Assembly (NCBI GenBank): GCA_945873305.1
Contig: CAMCCX010000020.1
Location: 1 to 39,016 of the forward strand
Length of the DNA stretch: 39,016 nucleotides
From: Akkermansia muciniphila
Lineage (GTDB): Bacteria; Verrucomicrobiota; Verrucomicrobiia; Verrucomicrobiales; Akkermansiaceae
Direction: 5' to 3'
This document shows positions 17,475 through 27,181 of this stretch, piece after piece. Under the pieces are notes generated by a model. The model was not told the origin of the DNA. It saw only the letters and a program-made list of their open reading frames with translations, and searched no databases. Within the stretch, counting starts at the first letter, position 1; every line of letters starts with the position of its first letter. A program made the position numbers and the translations under genes.

Positions 17475-19370
17475 ATGAAAACCACCCACCCGGTCACCCG
17501 CGCAGCCCTCGGCGTCGCAGCGCTCGTCGTCATCGCCCTGCTCGCCAACTGGCTCGTCTCGCTCACCCCGCTCGGCAACCGCGGCGCGGACTTCACCGAG
17601 AACAAGGTCCACACCTTGTCCTCCGGCACCCGCGCCATCCTCACCGAGCTCGATACGCCCGTCGTCATCCGTTACTACGCTTCCCGCAGCACCGACTACA
17701 TGCCCGAGGACCTCAAGCTCCACATGCGTCGCGTCGATGACCTGCTCAAGGAATACGCTTCCATCTCGAAAGGCAAACTCCGCATCGACAACCTCGATCC
17801 CCAGCCCGACACCGACGCCGAGGACTCCGCCAACCTCGACGGCATCAACGGCCAGCGCATGAACGACCAGAACCTCTTCTTCGGCCTGGCCATTTCCTGC
17901 CTCGATAAAACCAGTGTCATCCCGTTCATGGACCCGCGCGACGAAACGATGTTGGAATACCATATCTCCAAAGCCGTCGGCGAGGTCAGCACTCCCACCA
18001 AACCGAAGATCGGCCTGATGACCGCCCTCGACCTGAAAGGCGCGCCCGCCATGATGCCCGGCCAACCACCGACTCCGGGCTGGGTCATCTATCAACAGCT
18101 CAAGCAGTCCTTCGACGTCGTGGACGTGCCGCTGGAATCCAGCACGATCGACCCGAAGGAAATCAAGGTCCTGCTCCTGTTCCACCCCGCCGGCATCACG
18201 CCGGACGCCGAGTTCGCCGTGGACCAATACGTCCTCAACGGCGGCACCGTGGTCGCCTGCCTCGACCCGTTCTCCGTGGCCGCGCAAATGACCGCGCCAC
18301 AGCCGAACCCGATGATGGGCCAGCAACCGCCGCCTGCCACCGCCTCCACCCTGCCGACTCTTCTATCCGCATGGGGAGTCGCCTTCGAGTCCGGCCAGGT
18401 TCTGGCAGATCCAGCTCTCGCCACCAAGCTCGGCGGCGACCGTCTCGGCCTCGCCGTACTCACCCTTGGAAAAGACTCGATGCCCCAGAAGGACGACGTC
18501 ATCACCAAGGATCTCGGCTCCGTCACGCTTTTCCTTCCCGGCGCCATCACCATCACCGGCAAGGACGGAATCACTGCCAACACGCTCATCAAATCCTCTA
18601 CCAAGGCCGGCTTCGTCGATTCGGTGAAAGCCTCGCAGCTCGACCCGTCGCTCGCCCGCACGCTCAAGTCCAACGGCACCGCCTACGACCTCGTCACCCA
18701 TCTATCCGGCAGCTTCAAGACCGCCTTCCCCGACGGCAAACCGAAGCCACCCGCCGACGCCAAAACTCCGGAAGACAAGGACACCGCCAAGCCGGCCTAT
18801 CTGAAAGAAGCCGCCGCTCCCGGCAACGTCTTCCTCATCGGCGACGTGGACGCCTTCTACGACCGCTTCGCTTACAACGTCCAGAACTTCGGCGGCCAGC
18901 AAATGGCCTCGCCCTCCAACGGCAACGCCACCCTGCTCCTCAACCTGCTCGACCAAGCCACGGGCTCCAAGCACTTGATCGGCTCCCGCTCCCGTTCCGC
19001 GATCCGCCGCCCGTTCACCGTGATCCAGGAAATGGAGGCGGACTTCAACAAAACCGTCGGGGTGAAAATCGAGGAATTCCAAGCGAAACAAAGGGCCGCC
19101 CAACAGAAACTCAGCGAGCTCCAAGCCCAGAAATCCCGCGGCTCGGAACTCTATCTGTCGCCCGCGCAGGAAGAGGAAATCAAAAAGCTGCGAGCCGAAC
19201 AGGTCGAGTATTCCAAGCTCATCCGCGAGCAGGAAAAAGAACTCCGCCGCCAGAAGGACAAGCTCTCCGCGAAGATCACCCTGCTCAATGTCGCCTCCAT
19301 GCCGACGTTGGTGGTGCTGATCGGTCTCGCTCTATTCATCCAACGCCGCCGCGCCACTCGCGCCCGTTGA
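17475..19370 (+). CDS. GldG-family ABC transporter auxiliary protein
   Basis: This 631-residue protein has an N-terminal membrane anchor (about residues 10-30) and a large periplasmic region of the ABC_transp_aux type, with KVHTLSSGTRAIL and PVVIRYYASR near residues 45-75. That is the usual start of the GldG domain. A coiled coil at about 540-600 is rich in Gln/Glu/Lys, and a C-terminal membrane helix (about 605-622) precedes a basic tail RRRATRAR. The helix-domain-coil-helix order matches GldG family proteins that work with the ATPase and permease encoded just upstream. The leader is the AT-rich repeat, so its start context is borrowed from repeat DNA. Confidence 0.9.
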   Translation: MKTTHPVTRAALGVAALVVIALLANWLVSLTPLGNRGADFTENKVHTLSSGTRAILTELDTPVVIRYYASRSTDYMPEDLKLHMRRVDDLLKEYASISKGKLRIDNLDPQPDTDAEDSANLDGINGQRMNDQNLFFGLAISCLDKTSVIPFMDPRDETMLEYHISKAVGEVSTPTKPKIGLMTALDLKGAPAMMPGQPPTPGWVIYQQLKQSFDVVDVPLESSTIDPKEIKVLLLFHPAGITPDAEFAVDQYVLNGGTVVACLDPFSVAAQMTAPQPNPMMGQQPPPATASTLPTLLSAWGVAFESGQVLADPALATKLGGDRLGLAVLTLGKDSMPQKDDVITKDLGSVTLFLPGAITITGKDGITANTLIKSSTKAGFVDSVKASQLDPSLARTLKSNGTAYDLVTHLSGSFKTAFPDGKPKPPADAKTPEDKDTAKPAYLKEAAAPGNVFLIGDVDAFYDRFAYNVQNFGGQQMASPSNGNATLLLNLLDQATGSKHLIGSRSRSAIRRPFTVIQEMEADFNKTVGVKIEEFQAKQRAAQQKLSELQAQKSRGSELYLSPAQEEEIKKLRAEQVEYSKLIREQEKELRRQKDKLSAKITLLNVASMPTLVVLIGLALFIQRRRATRAR

Positions 19371-19371
19371 C

Positions 19372-19401
19372 TTCAAATCCCGAATTTCAAATTTCAAATC
19401 T
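19372..19401. repeat. AT-rich AAATTTCAAATCTC-type intergenic repeat, copy 2
   Basis: The 39-bp gap between the GldG-like stop and the DUF4340 start contains TTCAAATCCCGAATTTCAAA followed by TTTCAAATCTC. It is nearly identical to the repeat at 17440-17469 and lies in the same position relative to its genes (2 to 6 bp after the stop, 6 to 9 bp before the ATG). Confidence 0.65.
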
Positions 19402-19409
19402 CTTCCGCC

Positions 19410-20726
19410 ATGAACAAACGCCAGGTCATCATCCTCTGGGTCATCGCCATCGCCCTCGGCGCGGCCGTGACCGCCGTCAAAGTCAGTCAGAACCAATCCA
19501 CCCGCAGCGCCACCAAGCGCAGCCAGGGCCAGACGCTTTTCGAATCCTTCCCGGCCAATGACGCCGCCAGCATCGAAATCCAAGGTGCCGCCGGCAGCGT
19601 GACGCTCGCCAAGAAGGACGCCAAATGGGTCGTCGCCCAGCGCGACGGCTACCCGGCTAACAATACCTTCGTCAACGACTTCATCCGCACGCTGGGCGAG
19701 CTCAAGATCACCCTCGGCCTGGAGGCCGGTCCGTCCTTCGCCCCGCGCTTCGGCATGGATGAGGCCGCCACCAAGCCTGCGGACCGCGGACTGACCGCCA
19801 CCTTCAAGGACGCCGCAGGCAAGGAAATCGCCAAGGTTTCCCTCGGCAAAAACATCGAAAGCAGCTCGGCCCCGTCTCCCATGGGTGGAGGAAGCGCCGT
19901 CGGCCGCTATCTGCGCAACCACGCCGACGACTCCGGCTTCTACGCCGTTAGCGAAATGTTCCCGTCCGTGAGTGACGACGCCAAGCGCTGGCTCGACTCC
20001 GGATTCATCAATCCCGAAAAGATCAAATCCATCACTCTCAGCCAACCCGGCAAGGCAGAGACCGACTGGAAACTCACCCGCGACGACGAGAACGCCGAGT
20101 TCAAACTCGAAGGCGCCACCGCCGCCGAGGTGCTCGACACCAGCGTCACCAGCCCGCTCAAGAGCCTCTTCTCATACGCCCGCTTCGAGGACGTCGTCCC
20201 CGCTAACAAGGTCGCCGAACGCGCCGCCGCCGACGGCAAGCGCACCGCCGTCATCGAAACGGTCGAGGGCTTCACCTACACCCTCCAGATCACGCCCACC
20301 AAGCCCGGCACCGCAGCTCCGGCCACTCCCGATGCCGAACCCGCGGCCACCGACAATTTCCTCGTCACCGTGGAAGTCGCCGCGGAAATCCCCAAGGAGC
20401 GCAAAAAGGCCGAAGGCGAAAAACCCGAGGACGCCAAAGCCAAGGACGACGCCTTCGCCGAGCGCCAAAAGGTTCTCACTGAAAAACTCGCCAAGGAAAA
20501 AGCCCTCGCCGGCATCACCTTCGAGGTCGCCAGGACCACCGTCGATCCACTGCTGAAAGACCGCGCCGCCCTCATCACCAAGGCCACCCCGCCGCCTCCT
20601 GCCGAGGGCGCTCCCACCAGTGGCGTCCAGCAACTTCCCGGCGGCATGATCGCCCGCCCGCCTGTCAGCGCCACCACCCCGCCGATCTCGGTGCCACCGG
20701 CAGATCAGACCGAGGAAAAGAAGTAG
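19410..20726 (+). CDS. DUF4340 domain-containing protein
   Basis: This 438-residue protein has an N-terminal membrane anchor (VIILWVIAIALGAAVTAV) followed by the DUF4340 repeat-like beta domain (LFESFPANDAASIEI...VTLAKKDAKWVV..RDGYPAN, about residues 35-90). A low-complexity Pro/Ala/Lys-rich C-terminus follows. DUF4340 proteins are regularly the last gene of GldA/F/G-type ABC operons; they are assumed to be periplasmic and have no known enzymatic activity. The Ala/Pro/Lys tracts at about 295-345 and 395-438 look disordered. The stop TAG 20724-20726 is followed within 6 bp by a long palindrome that may end the operon transcript. Confidence 0.88.
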   Translation: MNKRQVIILWVIAIALGAAVTAVKVSQNQSTRSATKRSQGQTLFESFPANDAASIEIQGAAGSVTLAKKDAKWVVAQRDGYPANNTFVNDFIRTLGELKITLGLEAGPSFAPRFGMDEAATKPADRGLTATFKDAAGKEIAKVSLGKNIESSSAPSPMGGGSAVGRYLRNHADDSGFYAVSEMFPSVSDDAKRWLDSGFINPEKIKSITLSQPGKAETDWKLTRDDENAEFKLEGATAAEVLDTSVTSPLKSLFSYARFEDVVPANKVAERAAADGKRTAVIETVEGFTYTLQITPTKPGTAAPATPDAEPAATDNFLVTVEVAAEIPKERKKAEGEKPEDAKAKDDAFAERQKVLTEKLAKEKALAGITFEVARTTVDPLLKDRAALITKATPPPPAEGAPTSGVQQLPGGMIARPPVSATTPPISVPPADQTEEKK

Positions 20727-20731
20727 AAAAT

Positions 20732-20793
20732 GTGTTCCGGCTGTCTCAGCCGGATGCAAAGCCCCGGAAAACCGGCTGAGACAGCCGGGACAC
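20732..20793. repeat. Near-perfect 22-bp inverted repeat, REP-like or terminator-like
   Basis: Arms 20732-20753 and 20772-20793 are reverse complements with a single mismatch, separated by 18 nt. Each arm is itself a smaller palindrome (CCGGCTG-TCT-CAGCCGG on the left, CCGGCTG-AGA-CAGCCGG on the right), so two small hairpins or one long one can form. It starts 6 nt after the DUF4340 stop. Only a short TTTC follows, so it is not a classic terminator. The internal symmetry suggests a dispersed REP/BIME-like element. Confidence 0.75.
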
Positions 20794-20834
20794 TTTCTCC
20801 ATCACTCCGCCGAGGCCGGCGCTCCGATTTCCTC

Positions 20835-21581
20835 ATGACTCTCAAATTCGTCTCCTTCCTGCTGATCGCATCCGCGCTCAACCTCCATGCCGCGCCGCGG
20901 ATATGGAAAAGCGCGGACGGCCAGCGCTCCACCGAGGGCGAATGGGTCAGCCGTGACGCGACCAGCATCACGATCATGCGCACCAAGGATTGGAAGCAGC
21001 TCACCATCCAACTCGAACAACTCGACCCTAACGACCGCGCTTGGGTCAACGCCAACCATCCTCTCACCACGGCAAAGGAGCCCGATAAAGCCACCGCTTT
21101 CGACACGCTTGTATTCGGCGACTCCCGCGAGGCCGCCCTCGCCAAACTCAAGGCCAGCAAATTCGTGCAAATGACCACCGACGAAACCTTCGTCGGCCGC
21201 TCCGGACTGAACGGCATTTTCCGGACCCGGCACAAAATCGGCACCCTCACCGCCACGCTCTATTTCGATTGGACGGAAAGCGACACGCTCAAGGAAATCA
21301 CCCTGCAAACCGACCTCCTCCCCGCCAACGCCTACAAGTCGGAACTCGAACCGAGCTGGAAAGAATTCGCCGAACTGCTAGACACGCTTCACGGCAAACC
21401 CGTCCAAAAAGGGCCGTTCCCCGCGATGGAAAGTTTGCCCAACGGCTCGTTTTCACCCTCCCATCTCTGGAAACTCGACGGCTACGGCAGCGCACTGCTA
21501 GGCACCGCCCGCGACGGCGCGAAATACCAAGTCGTCGTGCGCTTCACCCAGAAAATGATCAAGCCGGTGGAAATCCCGTAG
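20835..21581 (+). CDS. Exported protein with SHD1-like N-terminal domain, function unknown
   Basis: This 248-residue protein has a signal peptide (MTLKFVSFLLIASALNLHAA) followed by an SHD1-like segment RIWKSADGQRSTEGEWVSRD...LTIQLEQLDPNDRAWV (about residues 22-75). The remaining 170 residues have no motif I recognise. The SHD1-like segment resembles the N-terminus of the hydrolase at 5731-6627, so two exported proteins in the window carry it. I chose ATG 20835 because it starts the signal peptide; the open frame upstream is palindromic repeat DNA. It may be transcribed with ligA, which begins 56 bp later. Confidence 0.7.
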   Translation: MTLKFVSFLLIASALNLHAAPRIWKSADGQRSTEGEWVSRDATSITIMRTKDWKQLTIQLEQLDPNDRAWVNANHPLTTAKEPDKATAFDTLVFGDSREAALAKLKASKFVQMTTDETFVGRSGLNGIFRTRHKIGTLTATLYFDWTESDTLKEITLQTDLLPANAYKSELEPSWKEFAELLDTLHGKPVQKGPFPAMESLPNGSFSPSHLWKLDGYGSALLGTARDGAKYQVVVRFTQKMIKPVEIP

Positions 21582-21607
21582 TCTTCTCCCGCCGACTCCG
21601 CTCTTGA

Positions 21608-23806
<2,199 letters not shown>

Positions 23807-23829
23807 CGGATCACCTCAATACCCCCAGC

Positions 23830-24040
23830 TCTCGTGCCGCACGGGCAGGCGGTTGCCCGAGCCCAAGGCGATGGGATCGAATTTCCGGAGCCAATACATC
23901 GCGCACAGGCTATAAAAATCCGAGCCCAAGGCGATGGGATCGAGTTTCCGGTGCCCATACATCGCGCACGGGCTGTAAAAACCCGAGCCCAAGGTGATGG
24001 GATCGAATTTCCGGCACTTTAGCATCGCGTCATGGCAATG
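23830..24040. repeat. 63-bp tandem repeat (about three copies plus a partial one)
   Basis: Units begin with CCGAGCCCAAGG at 23857, 23920 and 23983, an exact 63-bp step. Copies 1 and 2 are full length with a handful of substitutions; copy 3 decays after about 30 bp. A partial unit (CGTGCCGCACGGGCAGG) precedes copy 1. Because 63 is a multiple of 3, the array stays open on both strands, giving short pseudo-ORFs with a 21-residue period, but nothing supports translation. It fills most of the 304-bp gap between ligA and the next gene. Confidence 0.85.
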
Positions 24041-24068
24041 ATACATCGTGCAACACAAGTGAAAATCC

Positions 24069-24088
24069 AGGCCGGAAGCCTGCGGCCT
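24069..24088 (+). terminator. Weak hairpin, possible terminator after ligA and the repeat array
   Basis: AGGCCG (24069-24074) and CGGCCT (24083-24088) form a 6-bp stem with an 8-nt loop, followed by TGATTATTT. The stem is short and the T tract interrupted, so termination is only possible, not shown. It sits 22 bp before the next start codon. Confidence 0.3.
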
Positions 24089-24110
24089 TGATTATTTCAG
24101 CCGGCGTGCA

Positions 24111-24509
24111 ATGAACAGGCAGCAAAAATCAACGACCATGGAAAAACTACGCGGCACGAACATCCTCAAACGCGGCGAACGCTTTCTCACGATTTGGAAA
24201 CACCAGGCCCCGGAGCAGGAGCGCTTCGCGGGAATCGACTACCAGGAACTCCATGCCGAGGTGGATGCGGCGAAGGGCGCGCGCGAGCGTGTCCGGGCGG
24301 CGGAGCTCTGGTTACGGGGCCTGCGACTGGAACGGGATCAGGCGGACCGGAAGCTAGCGAAGAAGCTGATGCGCGTGGCCTCCGGCGTAAGGGGAGAGCC
24401 CGCTTATGGTGAGGACTGCGGGGTTTACCGGGCGATGGGATTCGTGCCGCTCAGCGAGAATCGCAGCGGACGGCCGCGGAAAAAGAAAGCCGCCAAGGCC
24501 CGTGAATGA
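24111..24509 (+). CDS. Small conserved hypothetical protein
   Basis: This is a 132-residue basic, helical protein with no signal peptide or membrane helix. The C-terminal part (GEPAYGEDCGVYRAMGFVPLSENRSGRPRKKK) resembles a small protein family found across Planctomycetota, Verrucomicrobiota and cyanobacteria that ends in a G-x-x-x-x-SERKSG-(L/R)-x-RKK type tail. Its function is unknown. The middle (about residues 45-90) is a charged helix likely to form a coil. An alternative start at 24138 (MEKLRG) would remove nine residues. The gene lies alone between the ligA tandem repeat and the ligA 3' relic, so it may have come in with the rearrangement. Confidence 0.65.
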   Translation: MNRQQKSTTMEKLRGTNILKRGERFLTIWKHQAPEQERFAGIDYQELHAEVDAAKGARERVRAAELWLRGLRLERDQADRKLAKKLMRVASGVRGEPAYGEDCGVYRAMGFVPLSENRSGRPRKKKAAKARE

Positions 24510-24687
24510 GATAAGAGCTTTCCAATTTAAAGCAATATCCATCCGTGATCGGGGAATTATACCCCGGCGGATCTGTTGGGCGCGACGGCTCTGAAATTCG
24601 GACCGGACGGTGACTTATAGGTGCTCGGGGAGCGGCGCAAAAAAAGCCGCCGCCATTCACACAGACCTGGACCGGCGGCTGAGATCT

Positions 24688-24786
24688 CTCGCCGGCGAAG
24701 GCGGCGGCTCGAAGCGCGACAAGGCGGAGAAACTCGGCGTGCCGATCCTCGATGAGCCGTCACTCCAAGCTCTGATCGAATCTTGA
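24688..24786 (+). pseudogene. Detached second copy of the ligA 3' end
   Basis: These 99 bp encode [20 protein letters not shown]...LIES-stop, aligned codon by codon with the end of ligA (23708-23806). The first 24 residues are identical in protein, but several codons differ only at the third base, and five of the last eight residues differ. The match begins abruptly at 24688; the sequence before it is unrelated. The copy therefore comes from a diverged ligA that evolved under selection, not from a recent local duplication. It has no start codon and cannot make a ligase. Its stop TGA lies within a TTGACA (24783-24788) just upstream of the antitoxin gene. Confidence 0.88.
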
Positions 24787-24796
24787 CAAGTTGGGG

Positions 24797-24820
24797 TATC
24801 ATCACGAATTTGTGATCATA
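24797..24820. promoter_or_regulatory. Palindromic operator at the antitoxin start
   Basis: TATCATCAC and GTGATCATA are 9-bp inverted repeats with one mismatch around a 6-bp AT-rich spacer (GAATTT). The right arm ends on the A of the antitoxin ATG. A TTGACA lies at 24783-24788, but I see no good -10 at the normal spacing. Position and symmetry fit the autoregulatory operators of VapB/Phd antitoxins. Confidence 0.6.
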
Positions 24821-25071
24821 TGAAAACGGCAACCGTCAGGGATTTACGCTACGATTTCCCGAAAATCGAAGCCTGGCTGGCTGGTGGCGAGGAAATACTC
24901 ATCACCAAACATTCCAAACTCATCGCCCGCATTTCCTCGGAGGCGGCGGCAGACAAGCCAATGCCGCCGCTGCCGGATTTTCTCGCTCGTGCGAAAAAGA
25001 CGTGGAACGGGCGTTTTTTCACTCAGGAAGAGGTGGACGAAATGCGTGCGTTTGAAACCGGTGAGCCATGA
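24820..25071 (+). CDS. Antitoxin of a VapBC-type module (Phd/VapB-like)
   Basis: This 83-residue protein opens MKTATVRDLRYDFPKIEAWL.GGEEILITKHSKLIARI, which is the Phd/YefM-type DNA-binding fold: a short strand, a helix, then the (I/V)xITK.GKPVARL-like strand. The C-terminal half is the flexible toxin-binding tail (PPLPDFLARAKKTW). It should bind and block the PIN toxin encoded next and repress its own promoter through the palindrome at its start codon. Stop TGA 25069-25071 overlaps the toxin start by 4 nt, the usual translational coupling of such pairs. Confidence 0.88.
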   Translation: MKTATVRDLRYDFPKIEAWLAGGEEILITKHSKLIARISSEAAADKPMPPLPDFLARAKKTWNGRFFTQEEVDEMRAFETGEP

Positions 25072-25520
25072 TCCACTACTCCGACACCAGTTTCCTTTGT
25101 TCGATCTACCGGGTTCAGAGTCATTCCGTCGCGGCGAATCGGCTGCGGCAAGGCATCGGCGAACCGCTGCGTTTCACCAATCTGCTGGAATTCGAATTTC
25201 TCCAAGCAATCGAACTGCAAGTCTGGCTCCACTCGAAAGACAAAACCAAAGGCTACTCCCGGCGTGAAGCAAATCGCATGATCTCGGATTGGGAAAAGGA
25301 CATCGCCACCGGGATCAACCGCCTCGTCAGCTTCGACATGGATGCCGTGCTGCGCCACTCCTGCTCCCTTTCCAGTCAAACAACCGCCAAGGGCGGCCAT
25401 CGCACGCTCGACATCTTCCACGTCGCCACCGCCGTCCATCTCGGGGCGAGCAAGTTCCTGACATTCGACGCACGCCAACGGGCGCTTGCCGTCCACGCCG
25501 GACTGGAAGTCCCGGAGTGA
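25068..25520 (+). CDS. PIN-domain ribonuclease toxin (VapC-like)
   Basis: This is a 150-residue PIN domain. Acidic active-site residues line up as D6 (in YSDTSF), E41 (in TNLLEFEF), D115 (in TLDIFHVATA) and D134 (in FLTFDARQ), so a metal-dependent RNase is likely intact. VapC toxins usually cut tRNA or rRNA when freed from antitoxin; the target here cannot be read. The stop at 25518-25520 coincides with the point where the neighbouring prepilin gene, read on the other strand, loses its family-like sequence. The module was therefore probably inserted there. Confidence 0.9.
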   Translation: MIHYSDTSFLCSIYRVQSHSVAANRLRQGIGEPLRFTNLLEFEFLQAIELQVWLHSKDKTKGYSRREANRMISDWEKDIATGINRLVSFDMDAVLRHSCSLSSQTTAKGGHRTLDIFHVATAVHLGASKFLTFDARQRALAVHAGLEVPE

Positions 25521-26323
25521 CGGCGAAAGTCCGCATCCGTCGCGCCCAGCCCGAAAGTCGGAAGGGTGACGGAGCGCCGGAGCAGAGCGGCATCGTCGGG
25601 AGCGCTTTCCAGCCCCGCCAGTGCGGCGGCCCGCCCGCGCGGCCAGTGCGAGCGGTCGTGCAGGAGCTCCGCGTCGCTGTCCGCCTCAGGCGGGGCGAGC
25701 GCCACGTTCGCCTTCTGGTTTTCCCCGGTGACCCACCAGGCAAAGCGGCCGTTGCCGCGGGTTCGCACCCAAGAGGCCTTCGCCGGCACGTTGCCCTGCC
25801 CGGATGGGCCTACCATTTCCCCCGCATCCGCCGGGGCGGGGCTTCGAGCGAACGAGAAATTGCCGCTTGCCGGCGGGTCCGGGCTGGAAATCAGCCAGCG
25901 GCGGAAATTCTTGCTACGACCCTTGTCGTAGGTCGTCTTGATGTCGGGGTTGTTGAGCCAATCGGCCCACGAGTCCCAGACGCCGAGCCAATGCGGGTTG
26001 GCGATTCCGTCCGGCGTTTCGGACGCGCTGTCCTCGTCGAGAATGGAGGCGCGCGCGCTGATCCGCTGGTCGGGGCCGAGTTCCTTCTGCAGCTCGCCGA
26101 TGGCCAGCATCATGGCCAGCCGCGCGTTCGCGCGTGCCTCGCTTTGGTATCGTCCGGCTTGGGACGTGCGGAGGGCGATCGATGACAGGCTAAGCAGACC
26201 CACGGCGATCACCGTAAGCAAGATCATCAGGGAAAGCGTGATCACCAAGGCAAAGCCCCTGTTTCGCCGCACGCATAAGGACGGTGGGCTCAATGCAATC
26301 TTATCAATGGGTTTTGCTGACAT
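25521..26323 (-). pseudogene. Large prepilin-like protein, 3' end lost
   Basis: The gene starts at 26323 and encodes a prepilin-type leader, a basic segment CVRRNRGF followed by ALVITLSLMILLTVIAVGLL. It continues with SIALRTSQAGRYQSEARANARLAMMLAIGELQKELGPDQRISARASIL, typical of the very large GFALV-type prepilins of Verrucomicrobiota, which usually run to 800-1500 residues. About 267 residues remain. After F-R-R near 25521 the frame runs antisense through the toxin gene and stops at 25376. Loss of most of the gene by insertion or deletion at the toxin end is the simplest reading. The remaining ORF may still give a truncated product. Confidence 0.75.
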
Positions 26324-26404
26324 GAGCTCATGACTTCGCCGTGCAGCATGCGACCGGCCACCAATCCTTGTAAAAGCTCTGGAGCCGCCATGACATGCTC
26401 CGAT

Positions 26405-27181
26405 TCATGGATCTAGGACGAAGTAGCGCTGCCGGGTTGCCCGATCCATCGACTTGACGTCGAGTTTCTCGACATGCCCGTCGGCGAACAGCGATGCGGC
26501 GCCTCCACCATTGCGTGGGTCGGGGTGTTCGATGCCGGGACTCATTCCCTGTTGCACAAAGCTTGCTCCGCTGAAATACCAACTGCTATCGAAGCGTGCG
26601 GAGTTCGTCCCGGCGCTGGCGCTGCTGCAAATGACCTTTCGGGCCGGATTGGCGATCACAGTAAGCGGAATCCCCTGTGAGTGGCCATATCTGAGCCGGC
26701 AGGCGGTTTCATCGATTACGATCGAGGTGTTGACTCCGAACGAGCCCCACGGATGCTCGCGCTCACGCTTGAGCGAAGGATCATAGAAGATCTCCGGCAG
26801 AAAATGGGGCTTCTGCCACTCGATTTTGAGACCGCCATAGTCGGCGAGATCGCCTTGGAACCACGTGATGCGCCCCTGCGTCATGGATTCCCAGGACGAT
26901 GCGGAAAGTGGCAACCGGTTATTGTTATCCGAGGCATAGGTCATCACCAGTATCCCCGTTTGTTTGAGGTTGGACACCGCTTTGGAAGCATTTGCGGCCC
27001 GGGTGGCGGCCTTGGCGGCAGTGAAAGTAATGGTGGCGAGGACGATCACCACAACGATCACCACCAGCAGCTCAAGCAGGCTGAACCCGCATGCACGCGT
27101 CGGGAGATTTTGTGAGCCGTGGGATTGCGGCCGATGCCAGTATCCTGCCAGCGGATGGAGATCTGTTTGCATGGTGACCAT
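26405..27181 (-). CDS. Type II/IV prepilin-like protein (N-methylation motif)
   Basis: This 258-residue protein has a prepilin peptidase site at C-G/FSLLELLVVIVVVIVLATI, with Glu at +5 of the mature part and a 32-residue leader. A pseudopilin-like domain follows, with NLKQTGILVMTYASDNNNRLP and, near the C-terminus, the GGGAASLFADGHVEKL motif. This is the H-x-DG type ending of the pseudopilin family common in Planctomycetota and Verrucomicrobiota. It is probably processed by a prepilin peptidase encoded elsewhere and assembled by a type II/IV-like machine. The truncated large prepilin gene lies 81 bp downstream on the same strand. Start ATG 27181, with an alternative at 27172. Confidence 0.85.
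   Translation of the reverse strand: MVTMQTDLHPLAGYWHRPQSHGSQNLPTRACGFSLLELLVVIVVVIVLATITFTAAKAATRAANASKAVSNLKQTGILVMTYASDNNNRLPLSASSWESMTQGRITWFQGDLADYGGLKIEWQKPHFLPEIFYDPSLKREREHPWGSFGVNTSIVIDETACRLRYGHSQGIPLTVIANPARKVICSSASAGTNSARFDSSWYFSGASFVQQGMSPGIEHPDPRNGGGAASLFADGHVEKLDVKSMDRATRQRYFVLDP

Noticed and set aside
23857-24040. CRISPR array
   Set aside because: The repeat is a contiguous 63-bp tandem without unique spacers, and no cas genes are present.
23816-24058. A repeat protein with 21-residue units
   Set aside because: Both strands are open only because the period is divisible by three; there is no start context or conserved composition.
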